DNA from: Loktanella fryxellensis
Lineage (GTDB): Bacteria; Pseudomonadota; Alphaproteobacteria; Rhodobacterales; Rhodobacteraceae
Assembly (NCBI RefSeq): GCF_900110065.1
Contig: NZ_FOCI01000003.1
Coordinates: 124,001 to 188,000 of the forward strand
Direction: 5' to 3'
Length of the DNA stretch: 64,000 bases
Within the stretch, counting starts at the first letter, position 1, and each line of letters opens with the position of its first letter. A program made the translations under genes and the position numbers. Positions 34,193 to 44,618 of the stretch are shown here, in pieces. The notes below the pieces were generated by a model. The model made no database searches. It had not been told where the DNA came from and saw only the letters and a list, made by a program, of their open reading frames with translations.

Positions 34193-35823
34193 CCCTGTTG
34201 ACCCGACCCCGCCCGCCGATCCGCGGCCTGCTGAGCGTGATGCTGGCCTGTGCCGTCACCGGCGCCCAGGCCGCACCGCAGACAACCCTCCGTCCCGTTG
34301 CGCGCGCAGCCGTCGCCCAGACGGCGGCACCGCCCATCGTGGCCCCCGTCGTGACCGACGCGGGCACCGTGCGCGTGCCGCTGGCCGCGCGGGTGCCCGC
34401 GGACGCCCGTCCCGTGGCGCGCACGACCGCCGTGGACATGATCCGCGCCGCCGGGCTGGACGGGCAGGTCGGCTTCGTCATCGCCGACGCCGATACGGGC
34501 GAAGTGCTCGAACGCGTGGACGGCAGCGCGCCGCGCCCGCCCGCCAGCGTGACCAAGGCGCTGACGGCGCTCTATGGGCTGGAGACGCTGGGCGACGACT
34601 ATCGCTTCGTCACGCGGGTGCTGGCGACCGGTCCCGTCACGGGCGGCGTGGTGCAGGGCGACCTGATCCTTGCGGGCGGGGGCGATCCGCTGCTCGATAC
34701 CGACGATCTGGCGGTGCTGGTGCAGCAAATGGTCGACGCGGGCGTCACTGGCGCAACCGGGGATTTTCAGGTCTGGGGCGCGGCCCTGCCGGAGGAGAAA
34801 GAGATCGAGCCGGGGCAACTCGATCAGTTGGGCTACAATCCGTCGCTGGGCGGGCTGAACCTGAACTTCAACACCGTCTATTTCAGCTGGGCGCGGCAGG
34901 GCGGCGATTATGCGGTCACGATGGATGCGCGCAGCGCGACGCGGCAACCGCCGGTGCAGACCGCGCGCGTGACCGTCGCGGACCGGACGGGGCCCGTCTA
35001 TACCTATGCGGCGGGGGCTGACGTCGACGAATGGTCCGTGGCGCGCAGCGCGCTGGGCGAGGCTGGGTCGCGTTGGCTGCCGGTGCGGTTCCCCGACCTT
35101 TATGCCGCCGACGTGTTCCGCACACTGGCGCGCGAGGCGGGTGTGACGTTGCCTGCCGCAGCCGCGATCGGCGTGTTGCCTGCCACCACCACCGAACTGT
35201 CCCGGTTCGAGAGCGCGCCGCTGCGCGAGGTCGTCACCGACATGATGCGCTATTCCACCAACCTGACCGCAGAGGTCGTGGGCATGACCACCACGGCGGA
35301 GCGGCAGGACGCGGCGCTGCCGATGCGGGCGTCGGCGGCAGACATGGAGGCCTGGATCACGGCCCGCGCGGGCTTCGCACCGGTGCTGTTCGATCATTCG
35401 GGGCTGGACGGAAACAACGCGATTTCGGCCGCCGACATGGTGGCGCTTCTGGATGCGGACGGCGTGCAGGAGGTGCTGGTGCCGGTGATGCGGCCCGTCG
35501 TGATGCTGGACGACCAGCGGCAGGCGATTGCCGACTTTCCCGCCGACGTGCGGGCCAAGACCGGGACGCTGAACTTCGTCTCGGCCCTTGCGGGCTATGT
35601 GGCGACGGACAGCGGACGCAACCTTACGTTCGCGTTCTTCGCCTACGATCCAGAGGCGCGGGCCGCATCGCGCGCGTCGCTGGACGAGCAGCCTGCGGGC
35701 GCTGCGGCGTTCAACGGCCGTGCCAAGCGGTTGCAGCAGGACCTTTTGCAGCGCTGGGCCGTGCTGGCGGGCATCGCGGGTCAGCGGCAGGCAAGCGCCA
35801 CCGCCGTGACGGTCACACGCTAG
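34189..35823 (+). CDS. dacB: D-alanyl-D-alanine carboxypeptidase/endopeptidase DacB (PBP4, S13)
   Basis: Periplasmic penicillin-binding protein that trims and cleaves peptidoglycan cross-links. The 544-aa protein has a signal peptide (about 1-28) and a Pro/Ala/Val-rich low-complexity linker to residue 80. The serine active site is ASVTK with S120 and K123, followed by YSTNLTAE (SxN) and VRAKTGTLN (KTG), all in order. A large insertion domain between SxxK and SxN is typical of the S13 class. The gene begins inside the nadD stop, and its last 11 bases overlap the convergent terB-like gene. Confidence 0.92.
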   Translation: MTLLTRPRPPIRGLLSVMLACAVTGAQAAPQTTLRPVARAAVAQTAAPPIVAPVVTDAGTVRVPLAARVPADARPVARTTAVDMIRAAGLDGQVGFVIADADTGEVLERVDGSAPRPPASVTKALTALYGLETLGDDYRFVTRVLATGPVTGGVVQGDLILAGGGDPLLDTDDLAVLVQQMVDAGVTGATGDFQVWGAALPEEKEIEPGQLDQLGYNPSLGGLNLNFNTVYFSWARQGGDYAVTMDARSATRQPPVQTARVTVADRTGPVYTYAAGADVDEWSVARSALGEAGSRWLPVRFPDLYAADVFRTLAREAGVTLPAAAAIGVLPATTTELSRFESAPLREVVTDMMRYSTNLTAEVVGMTTTAERQDAALPMRASAADMEAWITARAGFAPVLFDHSGLDGNNAISAADMVALLDADGVQEVLVPVMRPVVMLDDQRQAIADFPADVRAKTGTLNFVSALAGYVATDSGRNLTFAFFAYDPEARAASRASLDEQPAGAAAFNGRAKRLQQDLLQRWAVLAGIAGQRQASATAVTVTR

Positions 35824-36256
35824 GCGGCGTCAACGAAATGTGACGCGCGCGCGACCCGCGTTCGATCGCGGCGGCGTGCAGCCGGTCGAGGTCGAGTTCG
35901 TCGCGGATCTCCTCCAGCATGCGCCCTTCGGTCATCCCGATCCGCCCGTCGGCGGCGGCCACGTCGCAGGACAGGGCATAGGCCGTCTCGTACAACCGGT
36001 CGGGCAGGGTGTCACGGATCAGGCCGAACAGGGCCGCGATCCCGTCGTCCTGATCGAACAGATCCAGCACCATCGCCGTGACGCGGGGCAGGCGGTCCGA
36101 ATCGTAGCCCGCAAAGACCGGCAGGTTGTTGAGGGCGGAATTGATCTTGATCAGCTCCGACGTGCGGATCTCGCCTGCGGGACCGGCGGCGGAAATGGCG
36201 ACGGCGATCATCAGGGCGGCCAGCGCGTCCTGTGCGGTCATCGAATCCTGAACCAT
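35813..36256 (-). CDS. TerB-like protein
   Basis: A 147-aa all-helical protein of the TerB/DjlA-associated family, starting at ATG 36256 with GGAGAG 8 bases before. The family core is DVAAADGRIGMTEGRML with acidic metal-type residues, within a helical array (AALMIAVAISAAGPAGEI). TerB proteins are linked to tellurite resistance in ter operons, but no ter genes are near here, so the name does not show tellurite resistance. It overlaps the end of dacB by 11 bases and is divergent from lysK. Confidence 0.8.
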   Translation of the reverse strand: MVQDSMTAQDALAALMIAVAISAAGPAGEIRTSELIKINSALNNLPVFAGYDSDRLPRVTAMVLDLFDQDDGIAALFGLIRDTLPDRLYETAYALSCDVAAADGRIGMTEGRMLEEIRDELDLDRLHAAAIERGSRARHISLTPPSV

Positions 36257-36366
36257 CGCGACACTCTCCTGCGGTGTGTGGGATGGGTCCGGTTTATTGA
36301 CGCCCCCGGCCTGCCGCAATAGGGATGCGGCAGGCTGGGCCATGGCGGCCCGCCCCCGTAAAGGCG

Positions 36367-37968
36367 ATGACCACCATGAGCACCCTGCGCGACGCTGCGA
36401 TGACATCGAAGGCCTGGCCGTTCGAAGAGGCGCGCCGCGTGCTGAAACGCTACGACGGCAAGGATCCCGAAAAGGGTTACGTGCTGTTCGAGACAGGCTA
36501 CGGCCCGTCCGGCCTGCCGCATATCGGCACCTTCGGCGAGGTGGGTCGCACTACGATGATCCGCCGCGCGTTCGAGATCATCAGCGACATCCCGACGCGA
36601 CTGCTGTGTTTTTCCGACGACATGGACGGGATGCGCAAGATCCCCGGCAACGTGCCGGACCCTGCCGCCCTGCAGCCCTACATGCAGCGCCCGCTGACGG
36701 CGGTGCCGGACCCGTTCGGCACCCACGGCAGCTTTGGCGACCACATGAACGCGCGGTTGAAGAACTTCCTCGATACCTTTGGTTTCGAATATGAATTCGC
36801 CAGCGCCACCGAATACTACAACAGCGGCAAGATGGACACGATCCTGCTGAAGGCCGCCGCGAACTACGACGCGATCATGGAAATCATGCTGAAGTCCCTG
36901 CGCGAGGAGCGGCGGGCGACCTATTCGTGCTTCCTGCCGATCAGCCCGCGCACGGGCCGCGTCCTGTATGTGCCGATGAAAAAGGTCACGCCCGACGGCA
37001 TGATCACCTTCGACGACGAGGACGGGACGGAAATCACGCTGCCGGTGACGGGCGGCAACTGCAAGCTGCAGTGGAAGCCCGACTTCGGCGCGCGCTGGGC
37101 CGCGCTCGACGTGGATTTCGAGATGTATGGCAAGGATCACGCCACCAACACGCCGATCTATGACGGCATCTGCAGGGTGCTGGGCGGACGTCCGCCGGAA
37201 CATTTCACCTATGAGCTGTTCCTGGACGCTGACGGTCACAAGATCAGCAAGACCAGCGGCAACGGTCTGACCATCGACGAATGGCTGACCTATGCGTCGA
37301 CGGAATCGCTGAGCTATTTCATGTATCTCAAGCCCAAGACGGCCAAGCGGATGCATTTCGACGTGATCCCAAAGGCCGTTGACGAATACCACCAGCAACT
37401 GCGCGCCTACGCGACGCAGGACATGGCGGCGCAGCTGAACAACCCGGTGTTCCACATTCACGGATCGGACGTGCCCGCGTCCGATATGGTCGTGCCGTTC
37501 GCCATGCTGCTGAACCTTGCCGCCGTGTCGAGCGCCGAGAGCAAGGACAAGCTGTGGGGCTTCATCCGCCGCTACGCGCCCGATGCCTCGCCCGCGGCGA
37601 ACCCGCAACTGGATCAGGCGGCAGGATTCGCGGTGCGCTACTTCAACGACTTCGTGAAGCCGGAGCGCACCTTCCGCGCCCCCGACGTGCGCGAACGGGC
37701 GGCGCTGGAGGATCTGGCAGGCCGTCTGCGGGCCTGGACCGGCGGTCTGGACGCGGAGGCGTTGCAGACCGAGGTGTTCGCCACAGGTACCGCCCACGGG
37801 TTCGAGCCGCTGCGCGACTGGTTCACGGCGCTCTACGAGGTGCTTTTGGGTGCCAGCCAGGGGCCGCGATTCGGTGGGTTCATCGCGCTTTACGGCGTGG
37901 ACGAGACGGTCGCCCTGATCGAGGCCGCCCTGCGCGGCGATCTGGCGCAAGGCTCGGCCGCCGCCTGA
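36367..37968 (+). CDS. lysK: Lysine-tRNA ligase, class I (LysK)
   Basis: Charges tRNA-Lys with the class I synthetase fold, which is used in place of class II LysS by archaea, spirochaetes and alphaproteobacteria. The 533-aa protein has HIGH as [16 protein letters not shown] as KISKTSGN, and the class I LysRS block [15 protein letters not shown]. The start is either ATG 36367 or ATG 36376 (MSTLRDAA); the second has better spacing from AAAGG, so treat the first three residues as uncertain. Monocistronic-looking, divergent from terB-like. Confidence 0.93.
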   Translation: MTTMSTLRDAAMTSKAWPFEEARRVLKRYDGKDPEKGYVLFETGYGPSGLPHIGTFGEVGRTTMIRRAFEIISDIPTRLLCFSDDMDGMRKIPGNVPDPAALQPYMQRPLTAVPDPFGTHGSFGDHMNARLKNFLDTFGFEYEFASATEYYNSGKMDTILLKAAANYDAIMEIMLKSLREERRATYSCFLPISPRTGRVLYVPMKKVTPDGMITFDDEDGTEITLPVTGGNCKLQWKPDFGARWAALDVDFEMYGKDHATNTPIYDGICRVLGGRPPEHFTYELFLDADGHKISKTSGNGLTIDEWLTYASTESLSYFMYLKPKTAKRMHFDVIPKAVDEYHQQLRAYATQDMAAQLNNPVFHIHGSDVPASDMVVPFAMLLNLAAVSSAESKDKLWGFIRRYAPDASPAANPQLDQAAGFAVRYFNDFVKPERTFRAPDVRERAALEDLAGRLRAWTGGLDAEALQTEVFATGTAHGFEPLRDWFTALYEVLLGASQGPRFGGFIALYGVDETVALIEAALRGDLAQGSAAA

Positions 37969-38038
37969 TGCGCGAAACCCTTTGGCGATTGGTTGCGTGC
38001 ATGGTCATGTAATCCAGTCGCCAGAGGGAGCGTTCGCC

Positions 38039-38497
38039 ATGCGTATTGCCGGAATGATCATGCTGATGCTGCTGTCTGCGCTGCCGCTGCAGGCCCAGCA
38101 GGTCACCACGCCGCCCGCCCCGACCGCGGCGCCTGTGCCAGGGACGGACGAGGACGCCAGCGCCGCCATCGCGGCCTTGATCGACGGGCAATTGGCAGAC
38201 TTCAAGGCGCGGGACGTGGACGGGGCATGGGGTGCGGCCAGTGCCAACATCCAGCGCCTGTTCGGCAATCCGCAGCAATTTGGCAGCATGGTGCAGCAGG
38301 CCTATCCCATGGTCTGGGACAATGCGAACGCGCGGTTCATCAGCCAGCGTCAGCTGGACGCCTACGTCCTGCAACAGGTGATGATCGAGGATGCGCAGGG
38401 CGTGCTGCATCTGCTGGAATACGCGATGATCCAGACCGACGCGGGCTGGCGCATCGACGGCGTCGCACTCCTGCCGCAACCGGATGTGGGTGTCTGA
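38039..38497 (+). CDS. Secreted DUF4864-type protein
   Basis: A 152-aa protein starting at ATG 38039 with GAGGGAG upstream. It has a signal peptide (about 1-19, ending LQA-Q), then a Pro/Thr-rich linker and a compact domain (IAALIDGQLADFKARDVDG, VQQAYPMVWDNANARFIS, EYAMIQTDAGWRIDGV) with the pattern of DUF4864, an NTF2-like fold. The fold is often used for small ligands, but no function is known. 70 bases after lysK, possibly co-transcribed. Confidence 0.82.
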   Translation: MRIAGMIMLMLLSALPLQAQQVTTPPAPTAAPVPGTDEDASAAIAALIDGQLADFKARDVDGAWGAASANIQRLFGNPQQFGSMVQQAYPMVWDNANARFISQRQLDAYVLQQVMIEDAQGVLHLLEYAMIQTDAGWRIDGVALLPQPDVGV

Positions 38498-38648
38498 CGG
38501 CGTTGCGCGCAACCCGCACCCTGCGTGACGGTGGGGGCGGACCCCCTTAACCACCGCACCCTATCCCCCTGTGCGATGACAGGCCGATCGGCCCGTCCAC
38601 GCCAACAGGGCTGCGCGCCGTCGCCGCCCGCTGCACAGGGGATGCGCG

Positions 38649-40937
38649 ATGAACAAGGCCATTACCGACGGAATCGTGTTTCAGCCGCTGCCGTTCGCGG
38701 CGGGGTTGGGCGTGTGGTCCAGCGGCGACGGCACGCCCGGCAGCGACACCTATGCCACCAGCGGCACCGGCGTCTTCGTGCCGGCGGATCAGGATTTTGG
38801 CGGCGCGCTGGAGGTGCAGAAAACCGCGACCGTGCAGAAGCTGCGCTACATGGGCGAGACGCCGATCCTGCGCGGCTGCTACCTGCGGATCACGGCGCGG
38901 GTGAAGGCGGTGGCGGGGCCGCTGCCCTCGGTGCGCATCGCGGGCTGGGCCGGTCGCAACGGCGGCGGGGCAGCCGTCGTGCCGGTCAGCGTCGGGCCGC
39001 AGACCCAGCTGTCCACCTATGGCGCGGTGGTCGAGGTCAGCGCCATCGTCGGTTCCGGCGACCGCACCGGCGTCGATCTGGTCTGGGGGGCGGCGGCCTA
39101 TGGTCACTTCGGCGTCGATCTGACGGGGCCCAGCGGCGGGCTGGTGCGGATCGACGACATCGTGATCGAGGATGTGACCGTCGCGTTCCAGCGCGACATG
39201 ATGGCGATGGTCGACGTGCGCGACTATGGCGCAAAGGGTGACAACGTGGCGGACGATTCCGCAGCCTTCGAGGCGGCGGATGCGGCAGCCGCCGGGCGCG
39301 AGATCCTCGTGCCTGCAGGCGTCTATCGATTGGCGCAGGACGTGACGATCCAGAACCGCATCCGGTTTCAGGGGCGTGTCACGCAACAGGCGGACAAGCG
39401 GTTCATCCTGCAAAAGGATTTCGACTATCAGACCTATGTCGATGCCTTCGGCAACGAGGTCGAGGCATTCCGCAAGGCCTATCAGGCGCTGCTGAACTTT
39501 GCCGATCACGAATCGCTGGACCTCAACGGGCGGCGGATCACACTGACCGCCCCCATCGACATGCAGGCCTGCGATCCCCTGCGCACCACCTTCGCCACCC
39601 GGCGGGTCATCCGCAACGGCCAGATCGAGGCGGCGGCGGGTGCGGGCTGGGACACCGTAAGCGTGACGTCGCAGGCCACCTACAGCGCCGGCAATGCGGC
39701 GACCCTGACCAACGTGATCAACGTCGCCAATATCGCGGTCGGGGCGCTGGTGCTGGGGGCTGGCGTGGGGCGGGAGGTCTATGTGACATCCACGAACGTC
39801 GCCGCGCGCACGGTCCGGCTGAGCGGTGCGCTTTACGACGCGGCGGGGACGCAGACGTTCACCTTTCGCCGGTTCAAGTATCTGCTGGATTTCTCGGGCT
39901 ACGCGAGCCTGTCGCAGTTCATCCTGGCCGACATGGAATTTCAATGCGCCGGGCTGGCCAGCGGCATCCTGCTGGCCCCGGACGGCCTGACGTTCCATCT
40001 GCGCGACAGCTTCGTCAACAGACCCAAGGATCGCGGTGTCACCAGCCCGGGGACCGGGTGTCAGGGCATGATGGTCGACCGCTGCCAGTTCCTGTCGAAC
40101 GAACAGTCGTTGCGGGTGCAGGACCGGACGACCACCGCGCTGAACAGCAACACCAACGACGCCAAGATCCGCGACAACCGGATCGTGCTGTTCCGCCACT
40201 TCGCCGTGCTGGCGGGGGGCGGTGCGCTGATCACCGGCAATCACTGGTTCCACGGCGACACCCAGAACGACGGTGTGCGGCGGGGCGGGCTGGTGTTCAC
40301 GCAACCCAACTGCCGCGCGGCCGTGACGGGCAACTACATCGACAACTGCTTCATCGAATGGACCAACGAATCGGATGCGAACCCAGCTTATGTCAGCGGC
40401 CTGACGTTCGGTGGGCTGACCGTGACGGGCAACCATTTCGTGTGCATCGACGTGAGCTCTGCATTCACCTTCATCGTGGTGAAACCTTACGGACCCGGTC
40501 ACGCGGTGCAGGGCCTGTCGGTGACGGGCAACGTGTTCCGCACGTTCGAAGGCAACATAGACCGGGTCGAGACTGTGGACACCACCTTTGCCGACCTCGA
40601 CCGGGGCAGGATGCGGCAGGTCAGTTTTGCGGGCAACGTGTTCCATGGCGTCACCACCATGACGGCCAATCCCGCAGTGCTGACCCACACGCAGGCGACG
40701 GCGGCGACCAGCTGGGTGGCGCGCACCGACCCCTATCTGCCGTTCCTAGGGCGGGCACGGTTCGTCGATGCGGTCGTGGCGGACGGTCCGCTGACCACGG
40801 CGGGTGGCGCCATGGTGAACCAGATGCCATGGGCCGATAACCTCTACAGTGCCGATCAGCGTGACGTGCGCTTCGTCTTCGATCAGGCGCTGAAGGGGAC
40901 GATCCGTTATACGGTGCGGATGGACAATCCGATCTAG
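38649..40937 (+). CDS. Beta-helix protein with pectate-lyase/GH28-related domain
   Basis: A 762-aa protein starting at ATG 38649 with AGGGG 7 bases before. Residues about 1-190 form a beta-sandwich-like head. The pectate-lyase superfamily start is VDVRDYGAKGDNVADDSAAF (about 194-213), followed by a right-handed beta-helix with repeated turn motifs such as LTVTGNHF and LSVTGNVF, and AVTGNYIDNC. No signal peptide or membrane segment is visible. Similar architectures occur as phage tailspikes and as exopolysaccharide-modifying proteins. Which one this is cannot be set; the lack of a signal argues for a non-Sec route or cytoplasmic role. Confidence 0.82.
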   Translation: MNKAITDGIVFQPLPFAAGLGVWSSGDGTPGSDTYATSGTGVFVPADQDFGGALEVQKTATVQKLRYMGETPILRGCYLRITARVKAVAGPLPSVRIAGWAGRNGGGAAVVPVSVGPQTQLSTYGAVVEVSAIVGSGDRTGVDLVWGAAAYGHFGVDLTGPSGGLVRIDDIVIEDVTVAFQRDMMAMVDVRDYGAKGDNVADDSAAFEAADAAAAGREILVPAGVYRLAQDVTIQNRIRFQGRVTQQADKRFILQKDFDYQTYVDAFGNEVEAFRKAYQALLNFADHESLDLNGRRITLTAPIDMQACDPLRTTFATRRVIRNGQIEAAAGAGWDTVSVTSQATYSAGNAATLTNVINVANIAVGALVLGAGVGREVYVTSTNVAARTVRLSGALYDAAGTQTFTFRRFKYLLDFSGYASLSQFILADMEFQCAGLASGILLAPDGLTFHLRDSFVNRPKDRGVTSPGTGCQGMMVDRCQFLSNEQSLRVQDRTTTALNSNTNDAKIRDNRIVLFRHFAVLAGGGALITGNHWFHGDTQNDGVRRGGLVFTQPNCRAAVTGNYIDNCFIEWTNESDANPAYVSGLTFGGLTVTGNHFVCIDVSSAFTFIVVKPYGPGHAVQGLSVTGNVFRTFEGNIDRVETVDTTFADLDRGRMRQVSFAGNVFHGVTTMTANPAVLTHTQATAATSWVARTDPYLPFLGRARFVDAVVADGPLTTAGGAMVNQMPWADNLYSADQRDVRFVFDQALKGTIRYTVRMDNPI

Positions 40938-41055
40938 CGCGTCCCGTTCTCAGGGGTGCGATCAGGATGGCGGCGATCCGCGCCCAGCCGCACACACTGT
41001 CTTGCCCTGCGCGGGACCTTGCCCGTTCCCGCGCGGATGGGCCGGATGGGCCGGA

Positions 41056-41721
41056 TCAGAACGTGATCCACGTCTCCAGCTTCAGCGCGCTGCCGCCGTC
41101 GCCGGTCATCGCCTTGACTGCGCCAAGGTTGATCCTGAACCGGTCCGTCACCGTCAGGATCACCGTGGGGCTGACCTTGGCGTAGTAGTCGTCGTAATAG
41201 CCCTGTCCCGTCTGCAGTTGCAGTGTCGTCGTCCAGCGGTCTGACCAGGCCTGCCCCCAGGTGAAGTCTGCCTTGGGCCGCCAGACCGTGTCGCGGGTGC
41301 CGTAGGTGGCACTGGCGTCCACCGCCAGCCAGCCGCTGTCCAGCCCGCGCCCGAACGACAGGCCAAGGCGCATCAGCGCCTCGGACGTGGTGTCGGGATT
41401 GCGACGCAGACCATAGCCCAGCGACGCGGCGGTGCGATACGTGCCGGAGGTGTCCCCGATGGGAAGGCCCGCGAACCCGAAGGCCTGCACGATCCGCCCC
41501 TTGTCCGCGGTGTAAAGGTCGAGGCCCAGCGTCACCCGGTCGGTGAGCCCGTATTCCGCATAGACCGTGGGATCGTAATGCACCGGCAGTTGCGCGCCGT
41601 CCGACAGCAGGACGTTGCCGCCCGCCGCGATGAACAGCTCGCCATCCGCGCGCGACCACGCGCCGGCCTGCGCGCGGCAGGCGCAGCACAGCAACAACAG
41701 GATGGTGAGAAAGCGACGCAT
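41056..41721 (-). CDS. Outer-membrane beta-barrel candidate
   Basis: A 221-aa protein from ATG 41721 with signal peptide MRRFLTILLLLCC and probable cleavage near AQA-G. The body alternates short amphipathic beta-strands with aromatic ends (YAEYGLTDRVTLGLDLYTAD, GLSFGRGLDSGWLAVDAS, WTTTLQLQTGQGYYDDYY) and it ends in a strand with terminal Phe (LKLETWITF), as most outer-membrane barrels do. No named family is recognised. A CtrA-type box lies 45 bases upstream, so cell-cycle control is possible. Confidence 0.75.
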   Translation of the reverse strand: MRRFLTILLLLCCACRAQAGAWSRADGELFIAAGGNVLLSDGAQLPVHYDPTVYAEYGLTDRVTLGLDLYTADKGRIVQAFGFAGLPIGDTSGTYRTAASLGYGLRRNPDTTSEALMRLGLSFGRGLDSGWLAVDASATYGTRDTVWRPKADFTWGQAWSDRWTTTLQLQTGQGYYDDYYAKVSPTVILTVTDRFRINLGAVKAMTGDGGSALKLETWITF

Positions 41722-41765
41722 GTCAGGATCCGCTGCGATGTCCTCCGACTGTGGCGCGGTCATGC

Positions 41766-41781
41766 TTAACGGCAGGTTAAC
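41766..41781. promoter_or_regulatory. CtrA-type binding box
   Basis: TTAA-CGGCAGG-TTAAC, the exact TTAA-N7-TTAAC consensus for the master regulator CtrA. TTAA is rare in this GC-rich sequence, and of the other copies I checked none has a partner at the right spacing. It lies between the YdcF-like stop and the start of the outer-membrane gene at 41721, so it most plausibly controls that gene. Confidence 0.6.
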
Positions 41782-41798
41782 CCGCACCGGTCACGGCG

Positions 41799-42284
41799 TC
41801 AGTCGTCGCGCGGCATCCGCCACAGCCGCGCGGCATAAAGAGGATAGGCGAACAGCTCCCGCACCGCCTGTCGCATCACAGTGGGCGGATGGCTGCCGCG
41901 CAGGGCCGTGGCGCTGACCCGGGCACGCAGGCGGTAATGCCGCGCGACGCGGGCCGCACGCGGGCCGTGGGTGGCATCGGTGACGATCACCACGCGCGTG
42001 GCGCCGATGCTGCGCAGCAGGGGCAGGGCAAAGCGGATGTTCTCGATCGTGGTGGTGCTGCGCCCCTCCTGCAGGATCGCCGTGGCGTGCACGCCCGCGT
42101 CCAGCAGCAGGCTGGCGATCATCGCGGCCTCGGTCGGGGGATGGCGGCCCAGTCCGCCGCAGCCGATCACGACCGGCGCTACGCCCGCGTGCCACAGGGC
42201 CGCCCCGTGCAGGGCGCGGCGGCGCAGGGTGGGCGACGGGCCGTCGGGCCAGACCGCGGCCCCGAGGATCAGGATGGCATCCAT
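41799..42284 (-). CDS. YdcF/DUF218-type protein
   Basis: A 161-aa protein of the DUF218 (YdcF/ElyC/SanA) superfamily. Family blocks are ILILGAAVWPDGPSPTLRRR at the N-terminus, GCGGLGRHPPTEAAMIASLL, STTTIENIRFAL, and VVIVTDATHGPRAARVARHY. No signal peptide or membrane anchor is present, unlike SanA/ElyC. The superfamily is implicated in envelope and lipid carrier metabolism, but the activity of this branch is unknown. Starts at ATG 42284. Confidence 0.82.
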   Translation of the reverse strand: MDAILILGAAVWPDGPSPTLRRRALHGAALWHAGVAPVVIGCGGLGRHPPTEAAMIASLLLDAGVHATAILQEGRSTTTIENIRFALPLLRSIGATRVVIVTDATHGPRAARVARHYRLRARVSATALRGSHPPTVMRQAVRELFAYPLYAARLWRMPRDD

Positions 42285-42525
42285 CGCAGTGATCTAGGGC
42301 CTGACGCGGTGACATGAAACCGGTTGCGTTTGTCAATTTCTGAACGCGCCCCTGTCGTCGTCCTGGAAATAATTGACTGCCGGGCTCGATTTCGCCGGAT
42401 GCAGCCTTGGCATTCCGGTCCCCGATCGGATCATATGACGCTCGAGGAGGTGGCCGCCCGCAAGGTCCGGCCACGGCGGCGCAGCAGGGCGTCGCAGGAT
42501 GTGACGCAGGGGAGGGCGCACCGCC

Positions 42526-44475
42526 ATGACCGACAAGACCTATCCACCGACCGATGCGATGGCTGCGACCGCCCATGCGGACAAGGTGACGTATGACGCG
42601 ATGTATGCCCACTCCATCGCCGACCCCGACGGCTTCTGGCGGGACGAGGGGCAGCGGCTGGACTGGATCACGCCCTATACCCGCGTCAAGAACACCAGCT
42701 TTGCCGCCGGAAACATCGACATCCGCTGGTTCGAGGATGGCACGCTGAACGTCGCGGCCAACTGCATCGACCGGCATCTGGCAACGCGGGGCGACCAGAC
42801 CGCGATCATCTGGGAACCGGACGATCCCAATCAGGGTGCCGAACACATCACCTATCGGCAGTTGCACGCGGACGTGTCGTGCTTTGCCAACGTGCTGAAG
42901 GCGATGGGCGTGGGTCGCGGCGACCGCGTCGTGATCTATCTGCCGATGATCCCGCAGGCGGCCTATGCCATGCTCGCCTGTGCGCGGATCGGTGCGATCC
43001 ATTCGGTCGTCTTCGCGGGCTTCAGCGCCGACGCCCTTGCCGCCCGCGTCAACGGGTCGGCGGCGAAGGTCGTCATCACCGCCGACGAAGCACCGCGCGG
43101 CGGCAAGAATACGCCGTTGAAGATCAATGCCGACAAGGCTTTCGACAAGATCACGACCGACACGGCAATGCTGGTCGTGCGCCGCACCGGCGGGGCCGTC
43201 GCGATGAAGGACGGCCGTGACCACTGGCTGCACGAGATGGAAGGGCAGGTCGGGAACGATTGCCCGCCGGAGCCGATGAACGCCGAGGATCCGCTCTTCA
43301 TCCTCTACACCTCCGGCTCCACCGGGCAGCCAAAGGGCGTGGTGCACTGCACGGGCGGCTATCTGGTGTATGCGGCGATGACGCATCAATACACGTTCGA
43401 CTACCACGACGGCGACGTGTTCTGGTGCACGGCGGACGTGGGCTGGGTCACGGGGCACAGCTATATCGTCTATGGCCCGCTGGCGAACGGGGCCACCACG
43501 GTCATGTTCGAAGGCGTGCCGACATGGCCCGACGCGGGCCGGTTCTGGCAGGTCTGCGCCAAGCACAAGGTCAACCAGTTCTATACCGCGCCCACCGCGA
43601 TCCGCGCGTTGATGGGCAAGGGCGAAGGCTTTGTCGCCGGTCACGACCTGTCCGCGCTGAAGGTGCTGGGCACCGTGGGCGAGCCCATCAACCCCGAGGC
43701 GTGGCACTGGTACAACGACGTGGTGGGCCTTGGTCGCGTGCCCATCGTCGATACATGGTGGCAGACCGAGACCGGCGGGCACCTGCTGACGCCGCTGCCG
43801 GGGGCGACCACGACCAAGCCCGGATCGGCGACGCTGCCGTTCTTCGGCATCACGCCCGTCGTGCTGGAACCCGAGACGGGGCGAGAGATCGCCACGACGG
43901 AAGCCGAAGGCGTGCTCTGCATCACCGACAGCTGGCCCGGCCAGATGCGCACCATCTGGGGCGATCACGACCGGTTCGAGCAGACCTATTTCACCCAGTA
44001 TCCGGGCATGTTCTTTTCCGGTGACGGCTGCCGGCGGGATGCGGACGGCTACTACTGGATCACGGGCCGCGTGGACGACGTCATCAACGTCTCCGGCCAC
44101 CGGATGGGCACGGCAGAGGTCGAAAGCGCCCTCGTCGCGCACCGCGCGGTGAACGAGGCGGCAGTCGTCGGCTATCCGCACGACATCAAGGGGCAGGGCA
44201 TTTACGCCTACGTCAGCCTGATGGCCGGTGAGGCGCCGACCGAGGCGCTGCGAAAGGAGCTGTCGGAGTTCGTGCGCGGCGAGATCGGTCCCATCGCGAA
44301 ACCCGACCTGATCCAGTTCGCGCCGGGCCTGCCCAAGACCCGGTCCGGCAAGATCATGCGCCGCATCCTGCGCAAGATCGCGGAAAACGACTTCGGTGCG
44401 CTGGGCGACACCTCGACCCTGGCCGAGCCCGAGGTGGTGGACGATCTGATCGCCAACCGGATGAACCGGGTCTGA
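42526..44475 (+). CDS. acs: Acetyl-CoA synthetase Acs
   Basis: Converts acetate, ATP and CoA to acetyl-CoA through acetyl-AMP. The 649-aa protein is full length. AMP-binding motifs include [39 protein letters not shown], and the C-terminal catalytic lysine in [10 protein letters not shown], which is the site of reversible acetylation in this family. Starts at ATG 42526 ([14 protein letters not shown]) with AGGGGAGG upstream. The 241-base gap before it probably carries its promoter, but I found no convincing -35/-10 pair there. Confidence 0.95.
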   Translation: MTDKTYPPTDAMAATAHADKVTYDAMYAHSIADPDGFWRDEGQRLDWITPYTRVKNTSFAAGNIDIRWFEDGTLNVAANCIDRHLATRGDQTAIIWEPDDPNQGAEHITYRQLHADVSCFANVLKAMGVGRGDRVVIYLPMIPQAAYAMLACARIGAIHSVVFAGFSADALAARVNGSAAKVVITADEAPRGGKNTPLKINADKAFDKITTDTAMLVVRRTGGAVAMKDGRDHWLHEMEGQVGNDCPPEPMNAEDPLFILYTSGSTGQPKGVVHCTGGYLVYAAMTHQYTFDYHDGDVFWCTADVGWVTGHSYIVYGPLANGATTVMFEGVPTWPDAGRFWQVCAKHKVNQFYTAPTAIRALMGKGEGFVAGHDLSALKVLGTVGEPINPEAWHWYNDVVGLGRVPIVDTWWQTETGGHLLTPLPGATTTKPGSATLPFFGITPVVLEPETGREIATTEAEGVLCITDSWPGQMRTIWGDHDRFEQTYFTQYPGMFFSGDGCRRDADGYYWITGRVDDVINVSGHRMGTAEVESALVAHRAVNEAAVVGYPHDIKGQGIYAYVSLMAGEAPTEALRKELSEFVRGEIGPIAKPDLIQFAPGLPKTRSGKIMRRILRKIAENDFGALGDTSTLAEPEVVDDLIANRMNRV

Positions 44476-44482
44476 CGGGAAC

Positions 44483-44521
44483 GGCATCGGGGCGGGCCCT
44501 GACCGGGCCTGCCCCGATGCC
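44483..44521 (+). terminator. Stem-loop after acs
   Basis: GGCATCGGGGCGGGCCC pairs with GGGCCTGCCCCGATGCC across the loop TGACC: a 17-bp stem with one G-U pair, 7 bases after the acs stop. CGCTTGCCTT follows. Candidate terminator separating acs from the YoaK-like gene. Confidence 0.65.
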
Positions 44522-44618
44522 GCTTGCCTTGCGACCCCGTGCGGCGCAAGGCTGGCGCGTGGTGGCGGCGGTGCGGCAACGGCCTGCGCCCCCGGACCGC
44601 CACACCCCTCGCAGGACG

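Noticed and set aside
35813-36256. TerB-like gene as part of a tellurite-resistance or defence cluster
   Set aside because: No other ter gene or defence gene is adjacent; neighbours are dacB and lysK.
36367-37968. Class I lysyl-tRNA synthetase as a horizontally acquired archaeal gene
   Set aside because: Class I LysRS is the normal enzyme in alphaproteobacteria and the codon use looks like its neighbours.
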